A DNA stretch of 64,000 bases from Halomonas sp. SpR8 (GTDB lineage: Bacteria > Pseudomonadota > Gammaproteobacteria > Pseudomonadales > Halomonadaceae): the NCBI RefSeq assembly GCF_031010195.1, contig NZ_JAUAMC010000008.1, forward strand, positions 124,001 to 188,000. The letters run 5' to 3'. Under the pieces are notes generated by a model. That model was not told the DNA's origin, did no database searches, and saw only the letters and a program-made list of their open reading frames with translations. How positions within the stretch are numbered: position 1 is the first letter of the stretch; the number at the start of each line of letters is the position of its first letter. Positions 36,827-45,983 of this stretch are shown piece by piece. Made by a program: the position numbers and the translations under genes.

Positions 36827-38776
36827 TCAATCAAGTGGTTTGGCTTTGTCTGCAGCGCCTACCGAATGCTCGCGCATGGCAGCGTGAACATCCGCCAGAC
36901 TGGTGGGGTCATCAATAGTAGAGGGAATACCGTACTCTTTACCGTCGGCAATGGTACGCAGCAGCTTGCGTAATATCTTACCCGAGCGGGTTTTAGGCAA
37001 ACGGTCGACCACTAATACCTGCTTGAAACAGGCAATCGGCCCGATATGGTCACGCACCCGCGCAATCAATTCGGCCTCCAGCGTCGCTTCATCGCCATCA
37101 AAACCATCCTTAGGAATCACCAGGCCGATCGGCAGTTGGCCTTTAAGATCGTCATGAATACCAATGACCGCGCACTCGGCCACCGCAGGATGGGCGCCCA
37201 CGACCTCTTCCATTTCGCCGGTCGAAAGCCTGTGCCCTGCTACGTTAATCACGTCATCGGTGCGGCCCATAATGAATAGGTAGCCCTGCTCATCGAAATA
37301 GCCGCCATCGCCAGTTAAGTAGTAGCCGGGAAACGCGGCCATGTAGGCGCTATGAAAACGTTGCGGGTCACGCCAAACGCCGGTCAAACACCCCGGTGGC
37401 ATCGGCTGTTTAATCACCACACTGCCCTGCTCCATAGGTTTGGCCTGCTCACCGTCGCGATTGAGCACCTGCACGTTGAAGCCCGGCACGGGATACGTCG
37501 ATGAACCTGCTTTGGTCGGCGTTGACTCAATGCCCGGCAAGTTGGCCGCGATGGGCCAGCCGGTTTCGGTTTGCCACCAGTGATCAATAACTGGCACGTC
37601 CAGAAGGTCATCCAGCCAGTGAAACGTAGGGGGGTCGAGTCTCTCTCCCGCCACGTAAAGATGCCTGAGGCTGCTAATATCGTATTTCTGCAGCAGTTTG
37701 GCATCAGGGTCCTCTTTTTTAATCGCCCGGAAGGCGGTGGGCGCAGTGAAAAAACTCTTCACTTGGTACTCTTCGATCAAGCGCCAAAAGCTGCCCGGAT
37801 CCGGAGTTTTTACCGGTTTACCTTCGTAAACGACGCTGGTGCACCCCACCAATAAAGGGGCATAAACAATATATGAGTGCCCGACGACCCAGCCCACATC
37901 CGAGGCGGTAAAAAACACCTCACCCGGCTCCATGGCGTAAATAGCCTGCATCGAATAGGCCAATGCCACTGCATAGCCGCCGGTATCGCGCATCACGCCC
38001 TTAGGCTTACCGGTAGTCCCGGAGGTATATAGAATATACAAAGGGTCGGTGCCTTTAACGGGCACGCATTCGGCAAACGGTGCTTTGGCTACCAAAGCCT
38101 CCCAATCGTGATCGCCAGTTGCCAATTCTGCCCGATACGCTTCGCGTTGATAGACCACGCAGGCAGTCGGCTTATGAGCGCTTAACGCAATGGCTTGGTC
38201 GACCATCGGTTTATAGGGCAACACCTTGCCCAATTCGATGCCGCAGGAAGCGGCCACTACCACTTTTGGCTCGGCGTCTTCAATGCGTGCGGCGAGCTCA
38301 TGGGGCGCGAAGCCACCAAACACCACCGAGTGGATAGCGCCCAGCCGAGCGCAGGCATACATGGCCACCAGGGCTTCGGGAATCATGGGCATATAAATCA
38401 CCACCCGATCTCCCTTGGCGACGCCTAGCTGCGACAACGCCCCCGCAAAGTAAGCTACTTTGTCACGCATTTCGCGGTAGCTAATGGCCTGCTTGGCCTG
38501 GGTAGCGGGCGAGTCCCAGAAAATAGCCGCTTGGTCAGCGCGGCCATTCTCTACATGATAATCCAGTGCTGCGTAGCTAAGGTTCATTTCTCCATCGCTA
38601 AACCAGCGCGCATGCTTCTCTCCTCCAAAACTGTCATTGGAGCTTTCATCAAAACTTTCATCAAAACAAAGGATAGTGCTAGGCGGCGTATACCAGGGAA
38701 TACGTTTGGCCTGCTCTGCCCAGAACGTTTCCGGGTGTTCAATAGATTGGTGGAAGGTCTGCTGGTAGCGGCTCAT
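36827..38776 (-). CDS. prpE: Propionyl-CoA synthetase (AMP-forming)
   Basis: Protein of 649 residues in the acetyl/propionyl-CoA synthetase family. AMP-binding motif YTSGTTGKPKGV, the WWQTETGWP segment and the catalytic K600 in PKTRSGKILRK are present. The LGKVLPYKPMVDQA region is typical of PrpE rather than Acs. It makes propionyl-CoA (or acetyl-CoA) from the acid, ATP and CoA. K600 is the residue that Pat enzymes acetylate in this family. A frame extends to 38878, but ATG 38776 has GAGGA at good spacing and the known N-terminus. No prpBCD genes are adjacent. Confidence 0.88.
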   Translation of the reverse strand: MSRYQQTFHQSIEHPETFWAEQAKRIPWYTPPSTILCFDESFDESSNDSFGGEKHARWFSDGEMNLSYAALDYHVENGRADQAAIFWDSPATQAKQAISYREMRDKVAYFAGALSQLGVAKGDRVVIYMPMIPEALVAMYACARLGAIHSVVFGGFAPHELAARIEDAEPKVVVAASCGIELGKVLPYKPMVDQAIALSAHKPTACVVYQREAYRAELATGDHDWEALVAKAPFAECVPVKGTDPLYILYTSGTTGKPKGVMRDTGGYAVALAYSMQAIYAMEPGEVFFTASDVGWVVGHSYIVYAPLLVGCTSVVYEGKPVKTPDPGSFWRLIEEYQVKSFFTAPTAFRAIKKEDPDAKLLQKYDISSLRHLYVAGERLDPPTFHWLDDLLDVPVIDHWWQTETGWPIAANLPGIESTPTKAGSSTYPVPGFNVQVLNRDGEQAKPMEQGSVVIKQPMPPGCLTGVWRDPQRFHSAYMAAFPGYYLTGDGGYFDEQGYLFIMGRTDDVINVAGHRLSTGEMEEVVGAHPAVAECAVIGIHDDLKGQLPIGLVIPKDGFDGDEATLEAELIARVRDHIGPIACFKQVLVVDRLPKTRSGKILRKLLRTIADGKEYGIPSTIDDPTSLADVHAAMREHSVGAADKAKPLD

Positions 38777-39118
38777 GGCGTCCTCAATCTTTTTTGTACT
38801 AGCTAAATTGTAATGGCGAAATGGCAATAACGGCTCAAAGCAATTGTTGACACTGTATAAAGTTAATTGCCGTTTCACCCTGCTACTATGAGCTAAACAT
38901 CGACCAAAGCGGTAGCCAGCGGCAATATATTGTCGACAGGGGACTAGCGACCTACCATTGATTAATCGTTAAACAGCAGTTTGGACAAAACTCGCTAAAT
39001 TACTGATCATTAATCAACTTGCTCCTCGCGACGCGATGATGCCTCGACAACGTATAACAATACTCATAAACAATGCTTATAAAACGCTGATGAAAACAGT
39101 GTAGGCAAGGAGATCATT
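38777..39118. other. Divergent gap between prpE and arsR-type gene
   Basis: About 340 bases without a supportable gene. It contains TTGATTAAT (38958-38966) and its exact complement ATTAATCAA (39009-39017), 42 bases apart, and an AT-rich tract just before the ArsR-type gene (39055-39085) where its promoter and autoregulatory operator probably lie. Confidence 0.5.
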
Positions 39119-39439
39119 ATGTCTGCTTCTACAAGCGCCGCAGCACGCCTGCTTGACCATAATTGTCGTGCAATTGAGGCGGGAACCAACCTTCTCAAAG
39201 CGCTGGCAAACGAAAAACGCTTACAAATTCTCTGCCTTCTTGCCGAGAAAGAGCTGTCAGTAACGCAAATTAATCAACAGCTTGCATTAAGTCAGTCGGC
39301 CCTTTCCCAACACTTGGCCATTTTGAGGCGGGACAACCTCGTCGATACGCGTCGAGAGTCTCAAACAATTTATTATTCGTTGAGCAGTGAAAGTGCCAAG
39401 GCTGTGATTGATACCTTGGCACATCACTACGCAGCGTAA
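39119..39439 (+). CDS. ArsR/SmtB-family winged-helix regulator
   Basis: Protein of 106 residues. The helix-turn-helix is at about 48-72 (QINQQLALSQSALSQHLAIL), followed by the beta wing (YYSLSS). Strong AAGGAG upstream. The typical metal motif ELCVCDL is absent; one Cys lies in the LQILCLLAEK helix and one near residue 16, so redox or sulfide sensing of the BigR/SqrR kind is possible but the second conserved Cys near the C-terminus is missing. Target unknown; prpE and itself are the nearest candidates. Confidence 0.85.
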   Translation: MSASTSAAARLLDHNCRAIEAGTNLLKALANEKRLQILCLLAEKELSVTQINQQLALSQSALSQHLAILRRDNLVDTRRESQTIYYSLSSESAKAVIDTLAHHYAA

Positions 39440-39458
39440 GCTTTCAACCACAAATCGC

Positions 39459-40502
39459 TTAGCGCCGCTGCCAGCCAGCGGCGTCGATCAGGCCAAGTGC
39501 TTTCAGCGTGGCCTTTTCAACGCCTTCTGAAATTGCCAAACCTAATTTACGGCTCATGGTTTTGGGCGGTTCAAGCTTGACAGTAAACACTCGCGCTTCT
39601 GCCATGCGCTCAACCAGATAGGCTTCACTGGTGCCTACGCTGTCGACGAGCAGTTGTGACAACGCCTCACTGCCGTACCAAATCTCGCCGGTGGCGAGAG
39701 TATCAATCTCCATACTAGGGCGACGCTCTGCCACATAGCTCTTAAATAAGCGATGGGTGTTCTCTAAATCCTCTAAGAACTTGGCTTTTCCCTCTTCGGT
39801 ATTCTCACCCAGCACGGTTAAGGTGCGTTTGTATTTGCCAGCAGTTAACAGCTCAACGTCAATATCATGGCGCTTGAGCAGCCGATGAATATTGGGAACT
39901 TGGGCGACCACGCCAATAGACCCTATCACCGCAAAGGGCGCGGCTTTAATATGTTGTGCGGTACAGGCCATCAGATACCCTCCGCTCGCCGCCACTTTAT
40001 CGATACACACAGTGGTGGTTAGTCCTGCGTCTCGCAAGCGGTCTAACTGCGCGGCTGCCAGTCCGTAGGCGTGCACCAAGCCACCCGCGGATTCCAAGCG
40101 CACCACCACCTCATCATTTTTACTGGCAACATCGATAATCGCCGAGACCTCCTGACCAAAGTGCTCCGTTTGCGATGCTTTTAAATCACCGTGAAAATCC
40201 AATACCCAGACGCGTGGTTCTTGAGCAGCGTCATCCACAGACTTGTGAGACTTATGGCGCTTTTTATTCTCACGACGAAAGGCTTTGAGCAGCTTTTTGC
40301 GTGCACCGGGCATTGTCGCGGCTAAACGCAAACGTCGTCCCCGGCGGCGACGCTGATCATTAAGCGGTTCAATTGAGAGCTTCAAATCGCTCTCTTTGTC
40401 ATTTTTTGTGCGCGTTACAAGGAGTAAGCCAATGACTATTAGTGCCATCACGATGGTGGTTTGCACCACAAACGTGGCTATTTCTGCTACCCATTCACTC
40501 AT
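39459..40502 (-). CDS. sohB: Inner membrane peptidase SohB
   Basis: Protein of 347 residues. An N-terminal membrane anchor (about 5-28), a basic cytoplasmic-like linker and an S49 peptidase domain with the nucleophile Ser in KVAASGGYLMA and the Lys base in TAGKYKRTL. SohB degrades or processes membrane and periplasmic peptides. Length matches the family. Confidence 0.9.
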   Translation of the reverse strand: MSEWVAEIATFVVQTTIVMALIVIGLLLVTRTKNDKESDLKLSIEPLNDQRRRRGRRLRLAATMPGARKKLLKAFRRENKKRHKSHKSVDDAAQEPRVWVLDFHGDLKASQTEHFGQEVSAIIDVASKNDEVVVRLESAGGLVHAYGLAAAQLDRLRDAGLTTTVCIDKVAASGGYLMACTAQHIKAAPFAVIGSIGVVAQVPNIHRLLKRHDIDVELLTAGKYKRTLTVLGENTEEGKAKFLEDLENTHRLFKSYVAERRPSMEIDTLATGEIWYGSEALSQLLVDSVGTSEAYLVERMAEARVFTVKLEPPKTMSRKLGLAISEGVEKATLKALGLIDAAGWQRR

Positions 40503-40671
40503 TGAAGCTCTCCATATAAAGAGTTGAATTCATCATACTGGTATTTTGGCGGCGTGTTTCTACAATGCTTGATTGAAACGATTGTATGAAATAACCTCGC
40601 TCGCCTATGCGGTTGTTTCTTTAACCGCTATCGCTAGCCTTAGTCTAAATTGCCTAATTGAGAGAGATATT

Positions 40672-40983
40672 ATGTCAACCAACACCCTTGAGAAGTTAAA
40701 AGCGCGTTTCAACCCTGAAGCAGCCGAGGGCATGAATGAAGTTTTTCAATTTCATTTTTCTGATGCAGGCAGCTATTACCTCAATATCCAGGATGGCACG
40801 CTAGATGTTCAAGAGGGTGAGCACGATGATCCTTCTGTCAGCTTAAGCCTAACCACTGACACACTAAAAGGCATTATGAATGGCGATATCAATGGCATGA
40901 CCGCCTTCATGACGGGAAAGCTAAAAGCGACCGGCAATGTCATGCTAGCCACTAAACTGACCAGTCTATTCCCTAGCGAATAA
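40672..40983 (+). CDS. SCP2 sterol-binding domain protein
   Basis: Protein of 103 residues made only of an SCP2 domain (FNPEAAEGMNEVFQFHFSD and MTAFMTGKLKATGNVMLATKL). The domain has a hydrophobic tunnel and probably binds acyl chains or other lipids; bacterial stand-alone members have no settled role. The frame opens at 40573, but ATG 40672 follows a GAGAG Shine-Dalgarno and begins the domain. Confidence 0.85.
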   Translation: MSTNTLEKLKARFNPEAAEGMNEVFQFHFSDAGSYYLNIQDGTLDVQEGEHDDPSVSLSLTTDTLKGIMNGDINGMTAFMTGKLKATGNVMLATKLTSLFPSE

Positions 40984-41008
40984 TCGTCATACCGGCACGC
41001 TGCGCCGC

Positions 41009-41791
41009 CTACTCCCGCCAGCGTGCCAAGTGGGTTTCAATTAGCTCGCGGGAAATCGAGTACGGCGGGGGTAAGGAGGGTAACTGGCGCGGCGAAAACC
41101 ATGCTGCATCGCTAATCTCAACCCCGTCTATACGAATACGCCGCGTCGTGGCTTCAGCAAAATAGCCAAACATCAGAGAATGAGGAAATGGCCACGCTTG
41201 GCTTTGGTAGTAACGCAACTGATCTATATGCACGCCCACTTCTTCAAACACTTCACGATGCACTGCTTCTTCCGCCGACTCCCCTGGTTCGATAAAACCT
41301 GCCAAGGTTGAGTAGCGCCCCGGTGGAAAGCGCGGGCTACGAGCAAGTAGCATCGCCTCTCCGCTCGTCACCAACGTAATGATGCACGGTGAAATACGCG
41401 GGTAGTTGCGATGTCCGCAGGCATGGCAATGCATCGCAAATTCAGCGGTAAGCTTAGTGGCAGGCGCGCCACATCGGCCGCAGAAGCGGTGATTCTCTAG
41501 CCAGGCCCCCACCTGCAAGGCGGTTGAAAGCAGACTAAACCAAGCCGTGGAGAGTTCACTCATCCACTGACGACCGTCAATCCACCCGCTTTCAGCCTGA
41601 GGCTCAACCAGCAGCGCTACTGGCTCATCGTCCCAGTAGCACAGCGGTTGCATCTGCTCTGTCCAGGGTTGATGAGGCTGTAGCGGGGTTAAATCTTCGC
41701 TGCCGTTTAACGGTGCGGGCGCCAAGAGGCTCCGCGACAAGCGAATCACCCGCCCAGCTTGTTCATGATGGGGAATTTCTCGCCTAAGCAT
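41009..41791 (-). CDS. nudC: NAD+ diphosphatase NudC
   Basis: Protein of 260 residues. A zinc ribbon (CGRCG and CHACG) precedes a Nudix box (GFIEPGESAEEAVHREVFEE) and the NudC signature SQAWPFPHSLM. It cleaves NAD(H) and removes NAD caps from RNA. ATG 41791 is used, with GGAGGG eleven bases upstream; GTG 41803 lies too close to that site. It overlaps the dnaQ stop by eight bases, so the two may be translated together. Confidence 0.92.
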   Translation of the reverse strand: MLRREIPHHEQAGRVIRLSRSLLAPAPLNGSEDLTPLQPHQPWTEQMQPLCYWDDEPVALLVEPQAESGWIDGRQWMSELSTAWFSLLSTALQVGAWLENHRFCGRCGAPATKLTAEFAMHCHACGHRNYPRISPCIITLVTSGEAMLLARSPRFPPGRYSTLAGFIEPGESAEEAVHREVFEEVGVHIDQLRYYQSQAWPFPHSLMFGYFAEATTRRIRIDGVEISDAAWFSPRQLPSLPPPYSISRELIETHLARWRE

Positions 41792-42524
41792 CGCTGGCCG
41801 CACCCTCCAACCAATGAAGCTTATGCGCCTCGCATTTGGCGTTGTGGGCCGCCTGCTCCTCTTCGTTGGGGCGCACTACGCGCAGTTGGCCGGGTGTTAA
41901 AGAAAGACGTTGAATCGACAGCCCTTCATTAGACGTATCCGCCTGCTCCTGTTCTGCGGCAGAGGCAGCATCCAAGGTCAGCGCGGTTTGCCCCCCTGTC
42001 ATCGCCAGATACACCTCGGCGAGGATTTCAGAATCTAGCAGAGCGCCGTGCAGAACCCGGTGGCCGTTTTCGATATCGTAACGTTTGCATAGCGCATCAA
42101 GGCTATTGCGCTGCCCAGGGTGCATTTTGCGCGCCATGGTCAGCGTATCTAATACGCCGCAGTGATCACGTACGGGTCCCAGCGGTGCCCCACTACGCCG
42201 CTGATTAAGCATGCCCAATTCGTGGTCAATAAAGCCCACATCGAAGGGGGCGTTATGAATCACTAACTCGGCGCCTTGAATAAAGGCCCAAAATTCGTCA
42301 GCTATTTTTGCGAACACCGGCTCATTGGCAACTTTGGCGTCATCGATCCCGTGAACAGCAACGACCTCAGCATCGATATGACGCTCGGGATTTATGTATT
42401 GGTGATACGTGCGACCAGTAAAGCGCCGATTGACCATCTCAATAGCACCAATTTCGACTAGGCGATGACCATCTTTAGGGTCGATACCCGTCGTTTCAGT
42501 ATCTAGAATCACCTGACGCATCAT
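41784..42524 (-). CDS. dnaQ: DNA polymerase III epsilon subunit (3'-5' exonuclease)
   Basis: Protein of 246 residues with the DEDDh exonuclease motifs: LDTETTG (D8, E10), HNAPFDVGF and HGALLDSEI. It proofreads for the replicative polymerase; the C-terminal part past about 180 should bind the alpha subunit. Located beside rnhA as in Escherichia, here on the same strand. Confidence 0.94.
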   Translation of the reverse strand: MMRQVILDTETTGIDPKDGHRLVEIGAIEMVNRRFTGRTYHQYINPERHIDAEVVAVHGIDDAKVANEPVFAKIADEFWAFIQGAELVIHNAPFDVGFIDHELGMLNQRRSGAPLGPVRDHCGVLDTLTMARKMHPGQRNSLDALCKRYDIENGHRVLHGALLDSEILAEVYLAMTGGQTALTLDAASAAEQEQADTSNEGLSIQRLSLTPGQLRVVRPNEEEQAAHNAKCEAHKLHWLEGAASDA

Positions 42525-42535
42525 GCTCTCCTTTT

Positions 42536-42991
42536 TTAGTGCTCATCAATGGCTTCATTGGCCAGCGTGTCGGCACGCTCATTGCCTGGGTGGCCGCTAT
42601 GTCCTTTTACCCAGTGCCACTCGACTTTATGGCGCTGGGTCTCTTCGTGCAGGGTCTTCCACAGTTCGGCATTTTTGACCGGCTGCTTGGCTGCGGTTTT
42701 CCAGCCGCGTTTGATCCAGTTGTGGATCCATTGGGTAATGCCCTGACGTACATATTGGGAGTCGGTCCACAACGCTACTTCACAACGTGTATTCAGTGTC
42801 CGTAACGCCATAATCGCAGCCATCAGCTCCATGCGATTATTAGTGGTATCTGATTCATAGCCTTTCAAGGTTTTTTCATGCTCGCCACTCGCCAGCACCA
42901 CGCCCCACCCGCCGGGCCCAGGATTACCCCGGCAAGCCCCGTCGGTGTAGACCGTTACCCGGGGTAACTGCTTGGCAGCCTCTTTAGTCAA
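42536..42991 (-). CDS. rnhA: Ribonuclease HI
   Basis: Protein of 151 residues. Catalytic residues D17 ([16 protein letters not shown]), E55 (NNRMELMAA), D77 (WTDSQYV) and D141 (NERADTLA) are all present. It removes RNA from RNA-DNA hybrids. It starts 15 bases after the methyltransferase-like gene and ends 11 bases before dnaQ. Confidence 0.95.
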   Translation of the reverse strand: MTKEAAKQLPRVTVYTDGACRGNPGPGGWGVVLASGEHEKTLKGYESDTTNNRMELMAAIMALRTLNTRCEVALWTDSQYVRQGITQWIHNWIKRGWKTAAKQPVKNAELWKTLHEETQRHKVEWHWVKGHSGHPGNERADTLANEAIDEH

Positions 42992-43006
42992 TCTCTTGAT
43001 CCTTAT

Positions 43007-43813
43007 TTAACTATGTTTTTTAACTGGATGAGCTTGTGCCGGATGCTCTGAACAGGGCTGATAGTGAGCGGATGAGCCTGAGCGGGTAACACCTAATGAA
43101 GCGGGCGAGGCGGGTGCCTTTAAACCAAACTTCAAGCGCTGCACCGGCGCATGACGCTGCCGCCTTCGCGCCTGAATCATATAACTTTCACCCAACGGCA
43201 GGTTATGCCGACGCCCCAAAGACTCCCAATACTCACCACATTTGGCATTCATGCGCCCGCGAAAGCAGCAATAGTCTACGCGCTCCACCTCAAAGTCGAC
43301 AAACGCCAACCAGTCGCGCAGACGATTAACCGAGCGCCAGGTGCCGCTCCAGGGAAACTCCTGCTGGCGCTTACGCCACTGGCGAACCACGCCCCCTAAA
43401 CCAATGGGGTTAAAACCAAACAGCACCATCATGCCATTGTCTGCGGTGACACGTGCGGCCTCTTGCAGCGTGAAATGGGCGTCGCTCAAATGCTCAAGCC
43501 AGTGGTGAATCACCATCACATCCAGGCAGCGGTCCGGTAGCGCCAATTGATCAGGAGGGCATATTAAGGAGCTATCGTTTTGGGCTAAGGCTCGGGAAGG
43601 CGTCCAACGTATGGGATGCGGGATCGACGACATGGTCATTAGCGCTGGCCCCATGCTCATTTCCAAGCTATGACCACCGACCCTCGATTCCACCACAGGC
43701 CCTAGGCAGGCTCGTTGAGTTTCCCATAGCGAACGCCCCGCCTCGGTTTGCCAATAGGGCTGGCTAGATTCCAAGCGCTTTACCAGCGACGTGGCCGTGG
43801 TCGAATTTGACAT
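43007..43813 (-). CDS. SAM-dependent methyltransferase-like protein (YafS position)
   Basis: Protein of 268 residues. The Rossmann-type methyltransferase core is seen in LPDRCLDVMVIHHWLEHLSD and VTADNGMMVLFGFNPIGLGG, but the glycine-rich SAM loop is atypical. It occupies the place of yafS between gloB and rnhA in Escherichia. The start at ATG 43813 has a strong GGAGGGAAG; a frame to 43885 is not needed. Substrate unknown. The C-terminus is polar and probably disordered. Confidence 0.78.
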   Translation of the reverse strand: MSNSTTATSLVKRLESSQPYWQTEAGRSLWETQRACLGPVVESRVGGHSLEMSMGPALMTMSSIPHPIRWTPSRALAQNDSSLICPPDQLALPDRCLDVMVIHHWLEHLSDAHFTLQEAARVTADNGMMVLFGFNPIGLGGVVRQWRKRQQEFPWSGTWRSVNRLRDWLAFVDFEVERVDYCCFRGRMNAKCGEYWESLGRRHNLPLGESYMIQARRRQRHAPVQRLKFGLKAPASPASLGVTRSGSSAHYQPCSEHPAQAHPVKKHS

Positions 43814-43924
43814 AAACAGCGCTTCCCTCCACAGTAACGGCTTTTTGACACCTTTTACGTACTGATTTAGCGCTAATAAGCGCAAAGTTTGATGTTTTTT
43901 TTCGTAACTTAAAGGATCTCGCCG

Positions 43925-44692
43925 ATGATGAGCGTGACACCGATCCCCGCCCTTAGCGACAACTATATTTGGCTATTAAGACAGGATAACAGTCAAAGTG
44001 TTTGTGTGGTGGATCCCGGTGAAGCAGCCCCGGTGATCGAGTTTCTTGAGCGCGAGTCGCTAACCCTAAGCTGTATACTGATTACCCACCACCATCATGA
44101 TCATACCGGTGGTTTAGCGGAATTAATTAAACGCTACGCTCCTCACGTTATCGGCCCGGCCAATCCTGAGATTAAAGGCATTGATGAAACCGTGGGCGAC
44201 GGCGACGAAGTACGCATTATGGGTCGCTTGTTTGATGTCATGGCGACCCCTGGCCATACGCTTGATCATATCAGCTACTTTACCGCGGGTATCCCGGCAC
44301 TACTGTTCTGCGGTGATACACTTTTTTGCGCAGGTTGCGGTCGTTTATTCGAGGGTACACCAGAGCAAATGTATACCGCGCTGAAAAAAATTGCGGAACT
44401 CCCTGAAGATACACTGGTCTTTGCAGCCCATGAGTACACTCAGGCAAACCTAACGTTTGCTCGTGCTGCGGATCCTGAAAACGAAGACGTCAAACACGCC
44501 TTGCAGGAGTGTGATAAGGCGCGGGCCTTGGATCGCCCCACCTTACCCAGCACGATAGGACGCGAGCTGAAAATTAACCCCTACCTCCGTGTGGGCACTG
44601 ATAGCGTGCGCCAGGCGGCAGGTACCCAGGGTGTTAATAATGATGATCTCGCAACGTTCACCACTCTACGCGAGTGGAAGAACCGTTTTTAA
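43925..44692 (+). CDS. gloB: Hydroxyacylglutathione hydrolase (glyoxalase II)
   Basis: Protein of 255 residues of the metallo-beta-lactamase fold with the metal motif THHHHDHTGG and glutathione-binding C-terminal part. It hydrolyses S-lactoylglutathione in methylglyoxal detoxification. Two ATGs open the frame (43925 and 43928); AAAGGA lies upstream. Divergent from the methyltransferase-like gene. Confidence 0.93.
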   Translation: MMSVTPIPALSDNYIWLLRQDNSQSVCVVDPGEAAPVIEFLERESLTLSCILITHHHHDHTGGLAELIKRYAPHVIGPANPEIKGIDETVGDGDEVRIMGRLFDVMATPGHTLDHISYFTAGIPALLFCGDTLFCAGCGRLFEGTPEQMYTALKKIAELPEDTLVFAAHEYTQANLTFARAADPENEDVKHALQECDKARALDRPTLPSTIGRELKINPYLRVGTDSVRQAAGTQGVNNDDLATFTTLREWKNRF

Positions 44693-44722
44693 GAACGCTA
44701 TCGAAACCAAACGAATGCAACT

Positions 44723-45949
44723 ATGACCTATCGAACGATTCGCCAGCGCTTGATGCTGAGCGCCGGCAGTACCGTAATTATGGGCCTAATGTTAGCCGCT
44801 GCGGCAAATTCTCAAGCCTCTGCCACAGCCTATGAAAGACCAACTTCATTAGCAGGCACGTCAGTAGACGCTACAAAACCGCACCCCACGCCATTCCATA
44901 TCCATTTTTGGGAAGCGCTGGAGCTGGAACCTCAAGACGCCTGGACAACACTGCGTAAAAGCTTTCAGTGGCAAGAGAAGTCACTGCCCGCCGAGGCCCA
45001 GGCGCGGGTAGACGAATGGATTGAGTACTACCGTTCAAGCCCCGAAAATATTGCCACGATCACCGAACGCGCTACCCCTTGGCTTGCCTGGATTACCCAA
45101 CAGGTTAGCGAGCGCGGCCTGCCCGGTGAAGTTGCATTAATTCCTTTCGTAGAGAGTTCCTTCGACCCAGGCGCACGTAGCCACCGCGGGGCCGCAGGGC
45201 TATGGCAATTTATGCCTAGCACCGGTGATGCATTGGGTTTGATTCGCAATGGCAATTACGATGGGCGATTAGATGTATTAACCTCCACCGAAGCGGCGCT
45301 GGACTACCTGGAAATGCAGGCTGATCAGTGGTACGAAGGTGATCTGATGCTGTCATTAGCCGCTTATAATGCCGGGGCAGGAACCATTAACCGTGCTCTA
45401 CGACAAGCCCAAAGCCAAGGCTTAAACGGCGATTACTGGGATCTCTCGCTACCCTATGAAACCATGCAGTATGTGCCCAAGCTGAAAGCGATCGCGACAA
45501 TCATTAACGACCCTGAACAGTACGGCGTAAGTTTACCGGAAATACACGTTGACCCGGCCTTCGCGAAAGTTAAATTGGCCCACGCGGTGACACTCTCGGA
45601 AGCCTCTCAACTGCTGGATGTCAGCCAGACAGCGTTAGCCGAGCTAAATCCAGGCCTGCTGAATGGCAGTATCGATCCTCGCAGTGCCCAAACACTGCTG
45701 GTGCCTGAAGAAGTAGATACACAGATGCTTGCGCAACTTTCACAGGGCGGTGGCAACCAAGCACAAGACAGCAATCAAGCGTTTGCGCAAAACAGCAGTG
45801 GCAATACCCATCGCGTTGAAAGGGGCGATAGCCTCTCAGCGATTGCAGCCCGGTATAATATTGAGCAGCAAGACCTTATCCGCTGGAATGCGATTGACCG
45901 ACCCAGCGCTTTACAACCAGGCCAACTGCTGACACTTTCAGGGCGGTAA
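44723..45949 (+). CDS. mltD: Membrane-bound lytic murein transglycosylase D-like (LysM)
   Basis: Protein of 408 residues. A signal peptide (about 1-33) is followed by an SLT domain with the catalytic Glu in IPFVESSFDPGA and the AAYNAGAGTINRA motif, a probable degenerate LysM at about 295-335 and a clear LysM at the C-terminus (HRVERGDSLSAIAARYNI). It cleaves peptidoglycan strands. The signal lacks an obvious lipobox, unlike Escherichia MltD. It follows gloB as in Escherichia. Confidence 0.88.
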   Translation: MTYRTIRQRLMLSAGSTVIMGLMLAAAANSQASATAYERPTSLAGTSVDATKPHPTPFHIHFWEALELEPQDAWTTLRKSFQWQEKSLPAEAQARVDEWIEYYRSSPENIATITERATPWLAWITQQVSERGLPGEVALIPFVESSFDPGARSHRGAAGLWQFMPSTGDALGLIRNGNYDGRLDVLTSTEAALDYLEMQADQWYEGDLMLSLAAYNAGAGTINRALRQAQSQGLNGDYWDLSLPYETMQYVPKLKAIATIINDPEQYGVSLPEIHVDPAFAKVKLAHAVTLSEASQLLDVSQTALAELNPGLLNGSIDPRSAQTLLVPEEVDTQMLAQLSQGGGNQAQDSNQAFAQNSSGNTHRVERGDSLSAIAARYNIEQQDLIRWNAIDRPSALQPGQLLTLSGR

Positions 45950-45983
45950 ATCGGGTTAACATAGTTGGCTTTGTTCACATGGG

